From assembly GCF_019457475.1 (NCBI RefSeq), contig NZ_CP080413.1, forward strand, positions 1,364,001 to 1,428,000: DNA of 64,000 nucleotides. The letters are read 5' to 3'. This DNA comes from Shewanella acanthi (lineage in GTDB: Bacteria > Pseudomonadota > Gammaproteobacteria > Enterobacterales > Shewanellaceae). Both the position numbers and the translations under genes were made by a program. The notes under the pieces were generated by a model, which did not search any database, was not told the DNA's origin, and worked only from the letters and a program-made list of their open reading frames with translations. Of this stretch, positions 36,804 to 45,953 are shown one piece after another; the stretch's first letter is position 1; each line of letters opens with the position of its first letter.

Positions 36804-37274
36804 ATGCAGCTATTTTTGATGAGGCATGGGGATGCAGGGTTCAATGCTCAATCGGATAGAGATAGAACATTAACTGATTTAGGAAGACACCATACTGTCT
36901 TAATGAGTAATTGGTTAACGCGAAGCGTCAATGATTTTGACCTTGTTCTGGTTAGTCCTTACCTACGCGCCCAGCAAACTTGGCAGGAGGTTAGTCAGCA
37001 TTTTCCTGAGCCGCGTAAGTGGTTGGTGGTTGATGACCTCGTTCCTTCTGGCGATCCTGCCAATGTGGCCGCCCTAGTTGTTGCTTATGCTGAGCTCTAT
37101 AAGGCCGATAAGGTGCTGGTGATTTCCCATATGCCGCTATTAGGCTATATGGTCAGCGAATTAGTGGCAGGCATTGAGCCACCGCTGTTTGCAACCTCCG
37201 GCATTACCTTGATTGATAAGCATGAAGAACAAGCATCCATTGTTTGGCAGCATGCCCCTCACAGTATCAGCTAA
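36804..37274 (+). CDS. sixA: Phosphohistidine phosphatase SixA
   Basis: A 156-residue histidine phosphatase of the phosphoglycerate-mutase superfamily. The catalytic motif MRHGDAG gives histidine 8, and the second histidine is in VLVISHMPLLGYM near residue 110. In E. coli SixA removes phosphate from the HPt domain of ArcB and from nitrogen PTS proteins. I chose ATG 36804 because the domain begins MQLFLMRHG and GAGAGAAG precedes it; the frame is open upstream. It is followed by a convergent terminator before smrB, as sixA neighbours smrB in E. coli. Confidence 0.93.
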   Translation: MQLFLMRHGDAGFNAQSDRDRTLTDLGRHHTVLMSNWLTRSVNDFDLVLVSPYLRAQQTWQEVSQHFPEPRKWLVVDDLVPSGDPANVAALVVAYAELYKADKVLVISHMPLLGYMVSELVAGIEPPLFATSGITLIDKHEEQASIVWQHAPHSIS

Positions 37275-37298
37275 AGGCTGAGAGAATAATTAGAAAAC

Positions 37299-37327
37299 AA
37301 AAAGCCCACTATTATAAGTGGGCTTTT
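37299..37327. terminator. Bidirectional terminator between sixA and smrB
   Basis: AAAAAGCCCAC, loop TATTATAA, GTGGGCTTTTT, between the convergent sixA and smrB genes. Confidence 0.92.
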
Positions 37328-37397
37328 TGTTTATGATTCTTAGGATCTGTTTCTATAACAGGTTCTTTGCATGTGGTTATTTCAACACTAGACCAAT

Positions 37398-37928
37398 TTA
37401 TCGTCGATGGGGCTGGTCGCCAATATCAATAAGCACCAGCAGTGCAGCATCGCCGCCCCATTCCTTCGGCGCCTGATGAAAGGCCTTAACCATAGGGTGC
37501 TGCACTAACCACATAGGGACTTGTTGTTTCAGTATTCCAGTGCCGTAGCCATGCATCACGCAGCAACATTGGCTCTGTTGCTTAACACAGGCTTGGATTA
37601 GCGCCGCCAGCTCAAGCTTGGCCTCCGACTGACGATAGCCGTGTAAATCGAGCAATAAATCCGGCTGATAATCACCACGTCTTAGGCGTTTCAGTTCTAC
37701 ACTGTCAACACCCTCCTCGAGCCAACGCATTGGCCCTTGCACAGGGAGCAGGGGTTGATAAGTATCAGAGAAATAACTGTTAGCATGTAATTGCTGCTCT
37801 TTCAGTTCGATTTCCTGTTTGGTTTTTATCGGCGTGCGAAAATGCTGCTTATCCTGTTTGATGGGCTTTATACCATCGATAAGCTGTGCAAACATCGCCA
37901 TGCCTTCGTTATCGTCGTTCGTATTCAT
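37398..37928 (-). CDS. smrB: Smr-domain endonuclease SmrB (ribosome rescue)
   Basis: SmrB (YfcN) cleaves mRNA between collided ribosomes so that the stalled leading ribosome can be rescued. The 176-residue product has an N-terminal helical segment for ribosome contact and a C-terminal Smr domain: DLLLDLHGYRQSEAKLEL, then CVMHGYGTGILKQQVPMWL and HQAPKEWGGDAALLVLI, all family hallmarks. I chose ATG 37928 (MNTNDDNEG), as the longer frame runs into the prmB promoter. It is divergent from prmB, the same arrangement as in E. coli. Confidence 0.92.
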   Translation of the reverse strand: MNTNDDNEGMAMFAQLIDGIKPIKQDKQHFRTPIKTKQEIELKEQQLHANSYFSDTYQPLLPVQGPMRWLEEGVDSVELKRLRRGDYQPDLLLDLHGYRQSEAKLELAALIQACVKQQSQCCCVMHGYGTGILKQQVPMWLVQHPMVKAFHQAPKEWGGDAALLVLIDIGDQPHRR

Positions 37929-38008
37929 ACTGGGTATTCTATTGAATCCTATGGTTTCTGAATAGAGTTCAGTTACAATGTTAGCGAACAAACTAGCGGG
38001 AGCACGTT

Positions 38009-38953
38009 TTGGATAAGATCTTTGTAGATGAAGCTGTGACAGAGTTACGCACGATTGGCGACATGTTGCGTTGGGCAGTTAGCCGTTTTAATGATGCCAA
38101 TGTGTATTATGGCCACGGTACCGATAATGCTTGGGACGAAGCCATTGCCTTAGTTTTCCATGCGTTACATTTGCCCGAAGAAATCGGTCAACAAGTTATT
38201 TTAAGTAACTTAACCAGCAGTGAAAAACATAAGATTGTTGAACTTATCATCCGCCGCGTTCGTGAGCGTCTGCCAGTACCCTATCTGACCAACAAAGCAC
38301 GCTTCGCAGGTTTAGAATTCTATGTCGATGAGCGTGTATTAGTGCCCCGTTCACCGATTGCTGAAATGATCGCCAACCGTTTTGCGCCATGGTTATACGG
38401 CAAGCCTGTCAATCGCATTCTGGATCTATGTACTGGCAGTGGCTGTATTGCGATTGCCTGCGCCCATGAGTTTGATGAAGCCGAAGTTGATGCACTGGAT
38501 ATCAGTGAAGACGCATTAGATGTGGCGCAAATCAATATTGAGTCCTTAGGGGTGATGGACCGCGTCTTCCCGATGCAGTCAGATCTGTTTTCAGCCATTC
38601 CTGAAGGGCCGCAGTACGATTTAATCGTCTCAAACCCACCTTATGTGGATGCGGAAGATATTGGCGATATGCCTGATGAATATCACCATGAACCTGCCAT
38701 TGGTTTAGCTTCGGGGTTCGATGGTTTAGATCTCACTAAGCAAATTTTGGCCAATGCGGCTAAGTACCTCACGCCAACGGGCGTATTGGTCGTTGAAGTG
38801 GGAAATTCGATGGTGCATCTGATGGAGCAATTCCCTGAAGTACCATTCACTTGGGTGAGCTTTGAGCACGGCGGTGACGGTGTGTTCGTATTAACCCGCG
38901 ACCAATTAGTTGAGCATGAGGCGTTATTTTCAGCCTACGGCGAAACGCACTAA
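38009..38953 (+). CDS. prmB: Ribosomal protein uL3 glutamine methyltransferase PrmB
   Basis: Methylates a glutamine of ribosomal protein L3 with SAM during large-subunit assembly. The 314-residue product follows E. coli PrmB along its length. The SAM-binding motif is [16 protein letters not shown] and the catalytic motif is NPPYVDAED (about residues 209-217). The start codon is TTG at 38009: [12 protein letters not shown] aligns at the expected N-terminus, and GCGGGAG lies at the right spacing. It is divergent from smrB. Confidence 0.96.
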   Translation: MDKIFVDEAVTELRTIGDMLRWAVSRFNDANVYYGHGTDNAWDEAIALVFHALHLPEEIGQQVILSNLTSSEKHKIVELIIRRVRERLPVPYLTNKARFAGLEFYVDERVLVPRSPIAEMIANRFAPWLYGKPVNRILDLCTGSGCIAIACAHEFDEAEVDALDISEDALDVAQINIESLGVMDRVFPMQSDLFSAIPEGPQYDLIVSNPPYVDAEDIGDMPDEYHHEPAIGLASGFDGLDLTKQILANAAKYLTPTGVLVVEVGNSMVHLMEQFPEVPFTWVSFEHGGDGVFVLTRDQLVEHEALFSAYGETH

Positions 38954-39066
38954 TAATTAGGTTGAGTCTTTTCCCGCTGCCAGTTAGGCTTGCAGCGGGA
39001 AAGAGAATTGTCCAGCCGCAGCTGGGCGCGGAGCGATGAACAAATAACCTAAGGTGTACAAAGCGG

Positions 39067-40161
39067 ATGTCAGGAAACAGTATTGGTCAAAATTTTATAG
39101 TGACAACATTTGGTGAGAGTCATGGTGTTGCACTTGGATGCATTATTGATGGTTGTCCACCGGGGCTCGATTTAACCGAAGCCGATATGCAACATGATTT
39201 AGACCGCCGCCGTCCTGGCACATCACGTTACACTACTGCTCGCCGTGAGCCCGACGAAGTCCGGATTTTATCTGGGGTGTTTGAAGGTAAAACCACGGGA
39301 ACCTCTATTGGTCTTCTGATCGAAAACACCGATCAACGCAGCCAAGATTACTCCAATATCAAAGATTTATTTCGCCCAGGTCATGCCGATTACACCTATC
39401 AGCAAAAATATGGCATGCGTGATTACCGCGGTGGTGGCCGCTCATCGGCCCGCGAAACTGCGATGCGTGTTGCCGCGGGTGCGGTGGCGAAAAAGTATTT
39501 AAAACAAGTTCACGGCATTGAAATCCAAGGCTATTTATCCCAACTTGGGCCAATTTGTGCCGAAACGATAGATTTTAGTCAAATCGAGCACAATGCGTTT
39601 TTCTTCCCTGATGCCAGTAAATTAGACGCGCTTGATGAATATATGCGCGAGCTTAAAAAATCTGGCGACTCCGTAGGTGCCAAGGTGTCAGTGATTGCCA
39701 CCAATGTGCCCGTGGGATTAGGCGAGCCAGTCTTTGACAGGCTCGATGCCGATATCGCCCATGCTCTCATGGGCATCAACGCCGTAAAAGGTGTTGAGAT
39801 TGGTGATGGCTTTGGTGTTGTGACTCAAAAGGGCTCTGAAGGTCGCGATCTAATGTCGCCTCAGGGGTTTGAATCTAATCATGCTGGCGGCATTTTAGGA
39901 GGCATCTCTTCGGGGCAGCCGATTATTGCCCATATGGCACTTAAACCAACGTCGAGTATTAGCGTGCCAGGTCAAAGCATGACGGTTCAGGGTGAAATGG
40001 CTGAGGTGGTGACTAAAGGTCGCCATGATCCTTGCGTAGGTATTCGCGCCGTACCTATTGCTGAAGCTATGTTGGCGATAGTGTTAATGGATCATTTATT
40101 AAGACATCGCGCGCAAAATCACGATGTTCGTAGTCAAACCCCCGTTATTGGAATGCGTTAG
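39067..40161 (+). CDS. aroC: Chorismate synthase
   Basis: Last step of the shikimate pathway: 5-enolpyruvylshikimate 3-phosphate to chorismate with reduced FMN. The 364-residue length is standard. Family signatures are seen: [20 protein letters not shown] (about 14-33), [20 protein letters not shown] (about 119-138) and [19 protein letters not shown] near 320. It stands between prmB and an MFS gene, as in E. coli where aroC follows prmB. An in-frame ATG at 39067 suits the [10 protein letters not shown] start. Confidence 0.97.
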   Translation: MSGNSIGQNFIVTTFGESHGVALGCIIDGCPPGLDLTEADMQHDLDRRRPGTSRYTTARREPDEVRILSGVFEGKTTGTSIGLLIENTDQRSQDYSNIKDLFRPGHADYTYQQKYGMRDYRGGGRSSARETAMRVAAGAVAKKYLKQVHGIEIQGYLSQLGPICAETIDFSQIEHNAFFFPDASKLDALDEYMRELKKSGDSVGAKVSVIATNVPVGLGEPVFDRLDADIAHALMGINAVKGVEIGDGFGVVTQKGSEGRDLMSPQGFESNHAGGILGGISSGQPIIAHMALKPTSSISVPGQSMTVQGEMAEVVTKGRHDPCVGIRAVPIAEAMLAIVLMDHLLRHRAQNHDVRSQTPVIGMR

Positions 40162-40251
40162 CAAGTCGCGCTGGCATTTAGCGAGAGTGGGCATTGCCCA
40201 TCCCGATACTCATTGCCTAATGCAGATACTCGTAGAGTTTGGAAGGTAGTA

Positions 40252-41427
40252 ATGCCAATTATCTCCAGCAGTAGCCAGCAATTGCGTTGGCTTGCTGCCT
40301 GTTATTTTTTCTTCTTTTCCATTCTTGGTACCATGATCCCCTACCTTGGGGTCTTCTTCGAAAATCGTGGATTTACCCCCCAGGAAATCGGATTTTTACT
40401 TGCGATTTTAATGGCTACTCGCATCATTGCCCCCAATGTTTGGGCTAAAGTGGCCGACCGCACTGGCATGCGCGCCGAACTCGTGAAGCTTGGCGCAATC
40501 GCCGCCATGGTGGCTTATTTAAGCTTTTTCTATCATGGCGGTTTTGCCTATATGGCATTGAGCTTGGCGCTGTTTACCTTTTTCTGGAATGCCATTTTGG
40601 CACAGCTTGAGGTGATTACCCTCGAGACTTTAGGTACAGAGGCGAATCGTTATGGCCAAATACGCAGTTTTGGTAGCGTTGGTTATATCTGTCTGGTGGT
40701 GGGCGCTGGCTTTGCGATTGAGCAATGGGGAACAGAGATACTCCCTTATATTGGTTTCGCGCTCTTTACCGGCATGTTGATTAGTGCCTTGCCGCTGCCA
40801 GCTAATCGCGCGGTACGACCTATTGGGGACGCTAGCACCTCAATGACTTGGTCTAAGCCCATACTGTGGTTTATGTTTTCGGCCATGTTGCTGCAGATGA
40901 GCGCGGGGCCTTTCTATGGGTTCTTTGTGCTCTATCTTAAGCAAGCAGGCTACTCTGAAGCTGCTGCGGGGATTTTTGTCGCCATGGGCGCAATGGCCGA
41001 AATTGTGATGTTTATGTTTGCACCCCGCTTGCTCGGTCGCTACGGTGTGCGCATTCTGCTGATTGTTAGTATCGCCATGACAGTGGTGCGTTGGTTGTTA
41101 GTGGCTTTTGGGGTGCAAAATATGGGGTATTTGGCGTTAAGCCAGATTTTACATGCCTTTACCTTTGGGCTTACCCACGCCGCTTCGATTCAATTTGTGC
41201 ATAAGCATTTTGATGCCAGTCATCGCAGTCAGGGGCAAGCGCTCTATGCTAGTTTAAGCTTTGGTGTGGGCGGCGCACTGGGCACTTGGATTTGCGGATA
41301 TATTTGGGGCGATGGTAGCGGCGCAGTGTGGTCTTGGGTGTTTGCAGCGAGCTGCGCCTTTGCTGCCATGTTAGCGGTGCTGTTTATCCCCAAGGATAAA
41401 TCAGCCAGTAGCGCACAGGCTGCATAA
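40252..41427 (+). CDS. MFS transporter (HcaT/YfcJ-like)
   Basis: A 391-residue inner-membrane transporter with 12 predicted helices. The first is RWLAACYFFFFSILGTMIPYLG, and the loop-2/3 region KVADRTGMRAELV is typical of the major facilitator superfamily. I chose ATG 40252 with GGAAGG upstream; a longer frame starts at 40213. The product fits the group around E. coli HcaT (proposed phenylpropionate/nucleoside MFS_1 transporters), with the exact substrate not evident. Confidence 0.86.
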   Translation: MPIISSSSQQLRWLAACYFFFFSILGTMIPYLGVFFENRGFTPQEIGFLLAILMATRIIAPNVWAKVADRTGMRAELVKLGAIAAMVAYLSFFYHGGFAYMALSLALFTFFWNAILAQLEVITLETLGTEANRYGQIRSFGSVGYICLVVGAGFAIEQWGTEILPYIGFALFTGMLISALPLPANRAVRPIGDASTSMTWSKPILWFMFSAMLLQMSAGPFYGFFVLYLKQAGYSEAAAGIFVAMGAMAEIVMFMFAPRLLGRYGVRILLIVSIAMTVVRWLLVAFGVQNMGYLALSQILHAFTFGLTHAASIQFVHKHFDASHRSQGQALYASLSFGVGGALGTWICGYIWGDGSGAVWSWVFAASCAFAAMLAVLFIPKDKSASSAQAA

Positions 41428-41476
41428 TAAATTCATAAAAATAAATTAAAAGCTGTTGAGTTAGGAGAAGTATAAG

Positions 41477-42610
41477 GTGCATCGATTTCGTCTAGGTTTA
41501 GTCATCAATCCCCTTGCGGGTTTAGGGGGCAGTGTTGGCCTTAAGGGCAGTGACGGTGTCGCTGAAGAGGCGCTGGCGCTTGGTGCTGAGCCCAAAGCGG
41601 CGAAACGTATGATGCAGGCCCTTGAGGTGATTAAAGGCTATCAAGGCGAAATTGAAATTATCACGGCCTCTGGCGTCATGGGCGAAGATGCCGCCAAGGC
41701 CTTGGGTTTTACGACCCGCGTGGTGTATCAAACCCCTGAAAAAACCGCGGCATTGGATACCCATGCCGTAGTGAATGCCTTACTTAAAGAGACATTAGAT
41801 TTATTGCTGTTTGCCGGTGGCGATGGCACGGCGCGCGATGTTTATAGCGTGTTCGAAAAGGCCGCAATCGATGAAAAGTTACCCGTGCTTGGCGTGCCTG
41901 CGGGGGTGAAAATCCACTCGGGCGTTTATGGCATAACCCCAAATGCCTCAGGTAAGGTTGTGAAGATGTTGCTCGATGGTGAGCTAGTGAGCCTAATGAC
42001 CGCCTATGTCATGGATATTGATGAAGTGGCGTTTCGTCAGGGCAATGTTCGCGCCAAACGTTTTGGCGAGCTCTTAGTCCCAGCAGAGCCGCGCTACGTG
42101 CAGGCGGTGAAGATGGGCGGTAAGGAAGTCGATGAGTTAGTGCTTGCCGATATTGCCGCCGATGTTATTCAGCAGATGGAAGATGAGCTCTACATTATGG
42201 GCTCTGGCAGTACCGTCGCCTTTGTGATGGAAGAGCTTGGTATCGATAATACGCTTTTAGGCGTCGATCTCATTCAAGATCAAACCTTAATCGCCAGTGA
42301 TTTAACCGCCAAGCAATTGTTGGAGATGACCGAGAACAAGCCGACAAAGTTGGTGATTACGTTGATTGGCGGTCAAGGGCACATCCTAGGTCGAGGCAAT
42401 CAGCAGCTCTCGCCGGAACTGATTCGTCGCATCGGTAAGGACAATATTATTATCCTCGCCACAAAAACTAAGCTAAAAGCACTTGAAGGACGACCATTAA
42501 TTGTGGATAGTGGCGACCCTCAATTAGATAGTGAACTTTGTGGCTATTACAAAGTGACCACAGGTTTCCACGATTACGTTATGTACCAAGTGGCAAATCC
42601 TGATTTATAA
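41477..42610 (+). CDS. ATP-NAD kinase family protein
   Basis: A 377-residue member of the NAD-kinase/diacylglycerol-kinase fold. The nucleotide motif FAGGDGTARDVYSVF (about 112-126) corresponds to GGDGT of NAD kinases, with GVPAGVKIHSGVYGITP later. It is not the normal NAD kinase NadK (about 290 residues); such longer proteins are a poorly characterised paralogous group. The start is GTG 41477, with GGAG 9 bases upstream. It lies between the MFS gene and yfcL. Confidence 0.86.
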   Translation: MHRFRLGLVINPLAGLGGSVGLKGSDGVAEEALALGAEPKAAKRMMQALEVIKGYQGEIEIITASGVMGEDAAKALGFTTRVVYQTPEKTAALDTHAVVNALLKETLDLLLFAGGDGTARDVYSVFEKAAIDEKLPVLGVPAGVKIHSGVYGITPNASGKVVKMLLDGELVSLMTAYVMDIDEVAFRQGNVRAKRFGELLVPAEPRYVQAVKMGGKEVDELVLADIAADVIQQMEDELYIMGSGSTVAFVMEELGIDNTLLGVDLIQDQTLIASDLTAKQLLEMTENKPTKLVITLIGGQGHILGRGNQQLSPELIRRIGKDNIIILATKTKLKALEGRPLIVDSGDPQLDSELCGYYKVTTGFHDYVMYQVANPDL

Positions 42611-42709
42611 GCTGAGCCTGTATAACTGACGGTTGTATAGCTAAGACTAAATGTCTTAATTGGCCAGATGCGTTACGTGCCCCGATATATTAAGTGGAGA
42701 GTTCTCTCG

Positions 42710-42991
42710 ATGTTAGAGCGTTACGAAGAAGCACTAGAGCAGTGGATTGAAAGTGTCGTTAGCCACGGTGATGACGATGCGTTGTTTGCCTGTGGTTATT
42801 TACAGGGCCATGTGGCTGTGGTGTTGTCACAGCTTGAAGAACTGGGCGAGAGCTCCTTCGATGCCCTTGAGAATAAAATGACTGAATGTTTAGCTTTAGC
42901 GCGCGAAGAGCTAAATGATGATGACTTTGCTTTAGTTGAGACTGCGTGGTCACAGCTACACACTCAGATTGCAAGCTTTCTAGCGGCATAA
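42710..42991 (+). CDS. YfcL family protein
   Basis: A 93-residue acidic helical protein matching the YfcL family: MLERYEEALEQWIESVVSHGDDDALFACGYLQGHVAVVL. I chose ATG 42710 behind a GGAGAG ribosome site. No function is known. In E. coli yfcL adjoins mnmC; here the RNA methyltransferase lies between, 3 bp after this stop. Confidence 0.88.
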   Translation: MLERYEEALEQWIESVVSHGDDDALFACGYLQGHVAVVLSQLEELGESSFDALENKMTECLALAREELNDDDFALVETAWSQLHTQIASFLAA

Positions 42992-42994
42992 TCG

Positions 42995-43546
42995 ATGGCG
43001 ATTGAAATCCAGCCCACGGTTTGTATTGGCCTAGTCAACCCCAAAACGCCCACCAATGTGGGCGGCATTATGCGCGCATCGGGATGTTACGGTGTCGATG
43101 CGGTGTTTTACACAGGTAAGCGGTATGAATATGCCGCGCGTGGTCCGCTGCAATACAATGCTGATACCCAAGGCGCGGCCGAGCGCATTCCCTTAAAGGG
43201 CGTTGCCTCTTTGCTTGATGTGATCCCAGCAGATGCCAAGCTGGTGTGTGTGGATCTCGTTGTGGGCGCAACAGCTTTGCCGGATTTTGAACATCCCGAA
43301 AAAGCTTTTTATGTTTTCGGCCCCGAAGATGGCACTATTGGTCAGGATATTATCGATAGGGCGGATGCCGTCGTTTATGTGCCGACCGTGGGCTGTATGA
43401 ATCTTGCTGCGTCAGTCAACGTGGTGCTTTACGATAGACTGGCTAAGGCCCATCGTAGTGAGGCCTTAGCCTGCCTGGATGGTGATGCGCTTATCCGTCA
43501 AAGCCGTGATAACAATAATCGCACTCGAGTGAAAGCTAAAAAATAA
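42995..43546 (+). CDS. SPOUT (TrmH-type) RNA methyltransferase
   Basis: A 183-residue SAM-dependent RNA 2'-O-methyltransferase of the SpoU/TrmH class with a knotted C-terminal fold. Motif 1 is LVNPKTPTNVGGIMRASGCYGVDAVF (N and R conserved), motif 2 is AFYVFGPEDGTIG, and motif 3 is VYVPTVGCMNLAASVNVVLYDR. It is near the minimal size, without an N-terminal RNA-binding extension. It starts 3 bp after yfcL and is followed by a terminator before mnmC. The target RNA cannot be told. Confidence 0.87.
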   Translation: MAIEIQPTVCIGLVNPKTPTNVGGIMRASGCYGVDAVFYTGKRYEYAARGPLQYNADTQGAAERIPLKGVASLLDVIPADAKLVCVDLVVGATALPDFEHPEKAFYVFGPEDGTIGQDIIDRADAVVYVPTVGCMNLAASVNVVLYDRLAKAHRSEALACLDGDALIRQSRDNNNRTRVKAKK

Positions 43547-43593
43547 CTTCGGGTTAGATTAATATAGAGCCGTAATAATTGCTCAATAGCAAC

Positions 43594-43626
43594 AAAAAGG
43601 GATTAAGTCTGACTTAATCCCTTTTT
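43594..43626. terminator. Bidirectional terminator between the RNA methyltransferase and mnmC
   Basis: AAAAAGGGATTAAGTC, TG loop, then a complementary arm ending TTTTT, between convergent genes. Confidence 0.93.
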
Positions 43627-43656
43627 GTTTATCAACTTTAGAACAGAAATAGACAC

Positions 43657-45816
43657 TTATAAGGATTTACCCTTTAGCAGCTTACGCATCCACATGCGAT
43701 TCGGGTTAAGTTTGGTCAAGGTTGGCCAATCGAGTGGCACTGGCTCACCGAGTAATTGCGCCGCTAAACATTCCGCCGCCAGAGGCCCCGAGCTTAAGCC
43801 CCTTGAGCCTAAGCCTCCCAGAATATAAAGCCCAGAAAGCGTTGGCGCTGAGGTGGTTTGCCAGTAAATGCGGCTTTCCTTGGTTAATTGATGGCGCTCA
43901 TAACGGTTAAGAATGGCATCGACATCGGGGGCGCAGCCCATCATCGGGAAGTGATCCCGAGTCACCATACGCACGCCAACTCGGGCGCTGTTTCCACTGA
44001 TATCAATATCCTCAACCCAGGGTTGATTGGGGTAGCTTTCATGCATTTTGCCGAGGTTCTCGACTTGCTCCTCGGGGCAAAAATCCAAGTGCTCGGGGGA
44101 TTTGACATAGCTCGCGCCGAGGCAATGTAGGCCTTCGTGACTTGGGGTTAGATAACCGTTGGCGCACAGCACGGTAGCAAGTGTGCTTAGCTTAAACTGG
44201 GCGGGAACATGACTCACCTGACCGCGAAATGGGCTAATCTGCAGTCTTTGACTCGCGGAAAACGCCGTCACATCGGCGCCATTTGCCAGCACTAACTGAT
44301 TAAATGGTCCAAATTGCTCGGTTGCACTCGTTAATATCCAGCCCTGTTCGGTTTGAGTGATATCGATAATCTCAGTATTAAAATGAGCCGTGACATCAGC
44401 GAGCAGCTTTGCCTTGGCAAGTGCCGCCTCTGCATATTCAAAGGGGCAGACCCAGCCGCCGAGGGGATAATAAAACCCCGCCTTATCAATACCTAAGTTA
44501 GCAATTTTATTAGCCTCTGCCTCATCAACGCGGTAGGCAATTTCGGCAGGCCAGGCTTGATTATCGATAATTTTATCTAAGCGCTGTTGACTGCGTTCAT
44601 CGTGACCGGTTTGCAGCACGCCACAAAAGTCATGGGAAATGCGAGGAAGCGACGGTTGTGATTGCTGTTGATGCGAATCTTGTGAATGCTGCGATGGTGC
44701 ACTTAAGGCTTCAATCCGGCGGCGACTGAATAAAAACGCCTGTTGAAAGAAGCGACTCAATTCATCGTTTTCAGAGGTGAGCAGGGGATAGATGGCGCCT
44801 TGGCGATTCCCCGATGCGCCCTGACCTAATGTACTGTCTTTGCAAAACAGCAACGATGATTGACCGCGCTCGGCCAAGGATAAACTAAGATTCGCTGCCG
44901 CAAGCCCTCCGCCGATGATGGCGATGTGACCTTGGGTTTCCCCGTTATCTTTGAGGGCATTTACCGCTTGCTCGTTTGAGGAGAGGGGATTATAGGCGAA
45001 CTGCTTTGCACTGTGCTCACGCAGAACCTTACGCTCGTGGCGTAAAATATCATCGCAATCACTCGCTGCCTGCTTCGCCGTGAAATTGCTAAGGCTCTGC
45101 GCTAAAACATCATCCAAGTTAACAATGCCAAAACCGCAGTCCTTGGCGAGTTTGGCTAACTTATTAATACCACTATTATTATCAAAGTCATCGCTGACGA
45201 TAACGGCATCATCATGACTTAAACGCGCCATTTGCCACAGGGTTTTACTATCAAGCGTTGAACTGATACTGGGCTTGTCAACACCGCACTTGTCGTCACT
45301 GCTATGGGATAATACCAACCAGCGCTGAATAGGATATTGATCGCAGTGTGGCAGTTGAGTTAACTGTTGATTCAGCTCACCAAAATGCAGATCGATGGTG
45401 ATGCGTCCGTCATCAAAGAGTAATCTCTGGCAGCCTACAATGCGCGCTGGTTTTGCGTTAATGAGTGCGTCAGCAATGGGTTGCAATTTTTGATTGGCTT
45501 TTAAGAGTTCACTTTGCTGCCATAGGGAATCGAGCTCCTCAAAGTTAATCGGATTGGGTTCAAAGACTTTGAACAAAATGCGTTGACTGCTGTGCTGCTG
45601 CCAAAAATGGATAAGTGCAAGTAGCTCAAGCCCAGAACCTAAACCCAACTGGCCAAACACCTGTAACGGCTTAGTGCTTTCTGCAAAGTCTTTAAGCAAA
45701 AATGGGCTTAATTTGTCGAGATAATATGCATTGGCTGCGTGGTTTTGGGGATAAAGGTTGATTAATTGTTTGTAATCACGCTTAATTTGCCTAAATATTT
45801 TGGGCTCGGTAGTCAA
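43657..45816 (-). CDS. mnmC: MnmC-type bifunctional tRNA modification protein; methyltransferase half looks degenerate
   Basis: Acts on uridine 34 of tRNAs reading NNA/NNG. The C-terminal half (from about residue 295) is a clear FAD oxidoreductase: IAIIGGGLAAANLSL, the MnmC motif GASGNRQGAIYPLL, and a final glycine-rich GLGSRGLSSGPLAAE. It should convert cmnm5s2U to nm5s2U. The N-terminal methyltransferase half has motif I (LGLGSGLELL), but the catalytic LDGFAP-type motif of E. coli MnmC is replaced by LVLSHSSDD. The size of 719 residues is normal or slightly long. It is divergent from fabB, as in E. coli. Confidence 0.9.
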   Translation of the reverse strand: MTTEPKIFRQIKRDYKQLINLYPQNHAANAYYLDKLSPFLLKDFAESTKPLQVFGQLGLGSGLELLALIHFWQQHSSQRILFKVFEPNPINFEELDSLWQQSELLKANQKLQPIADALINAKPARIVGCQRLLFDDGRITIDLHFGELNQQLTQLPHCDQYPIQRWLVLSHSSDDKCGVDKPSISSTLDSKTLWQMARLSHDDAVIVSDDFDNNSGINKLAKLAKDCGFGIVNLDDVLAQSLSNFTAKQAASDCDDILRHERKVLREHSAKQFAYNPLSSNEQAVNALKDNGETQGHIAIIGGGLAAANLSLSLAERGQSSLLFCKDSTLGQGASGNRQGAIYPLLTSENDELSRFFQQAFLFSRRRIEALSAPSQHSQDSHQQQSQPSLPRISHDFCGVLQTGHDERSQQRLDKIIDNQAWPAEIAYRVDEAEANKIANLGIDKAGFYYPLGGWVCPFEYAEAALAKAKLLADVTAHFNTEIIDITQTEQGWILTSATEQFGPFNQLVLANGADVTAFSASQRLQISPFRGQVSHVPAQFKLSTLATVLCANGYLTPSHEGLHCLGASYVKSPEHLDFCPEEQVENLGKMHESYPNQPWVEDIDISGNSARVGVRMVTRDHFPMMGCAPDVDAILNRYERHQLTKESRIYWQTTSAPTLSGLYILGGLGSRGLSSGPLAAECLAAQLLGEPVPLDWPTLTKLNPNRMWMRKLLKGKSL

Positions 45817-45953
45817 AGAAATATACTCTCGGTCTCATATTGGGCATTATTTTACCTGCCTTTATGGAAAGCTGACCACTTAATTGAGTCAAAACGGATA
45901 CTATTGGCTCAGCAAAAGTAGGTACTGACATGTACACAATGGATAGCAATAAA

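Noticed and set aside
45865..45934. FadR half-site and GTAC dyad before fabB
   Set aside because: AAGTGGTCAGCTTTCCA matches the FadR consensus in only 9 of 17 positions, and the GTAC pair overlapping ATG 45930 lacks the FabR outer bases; too weak to list.
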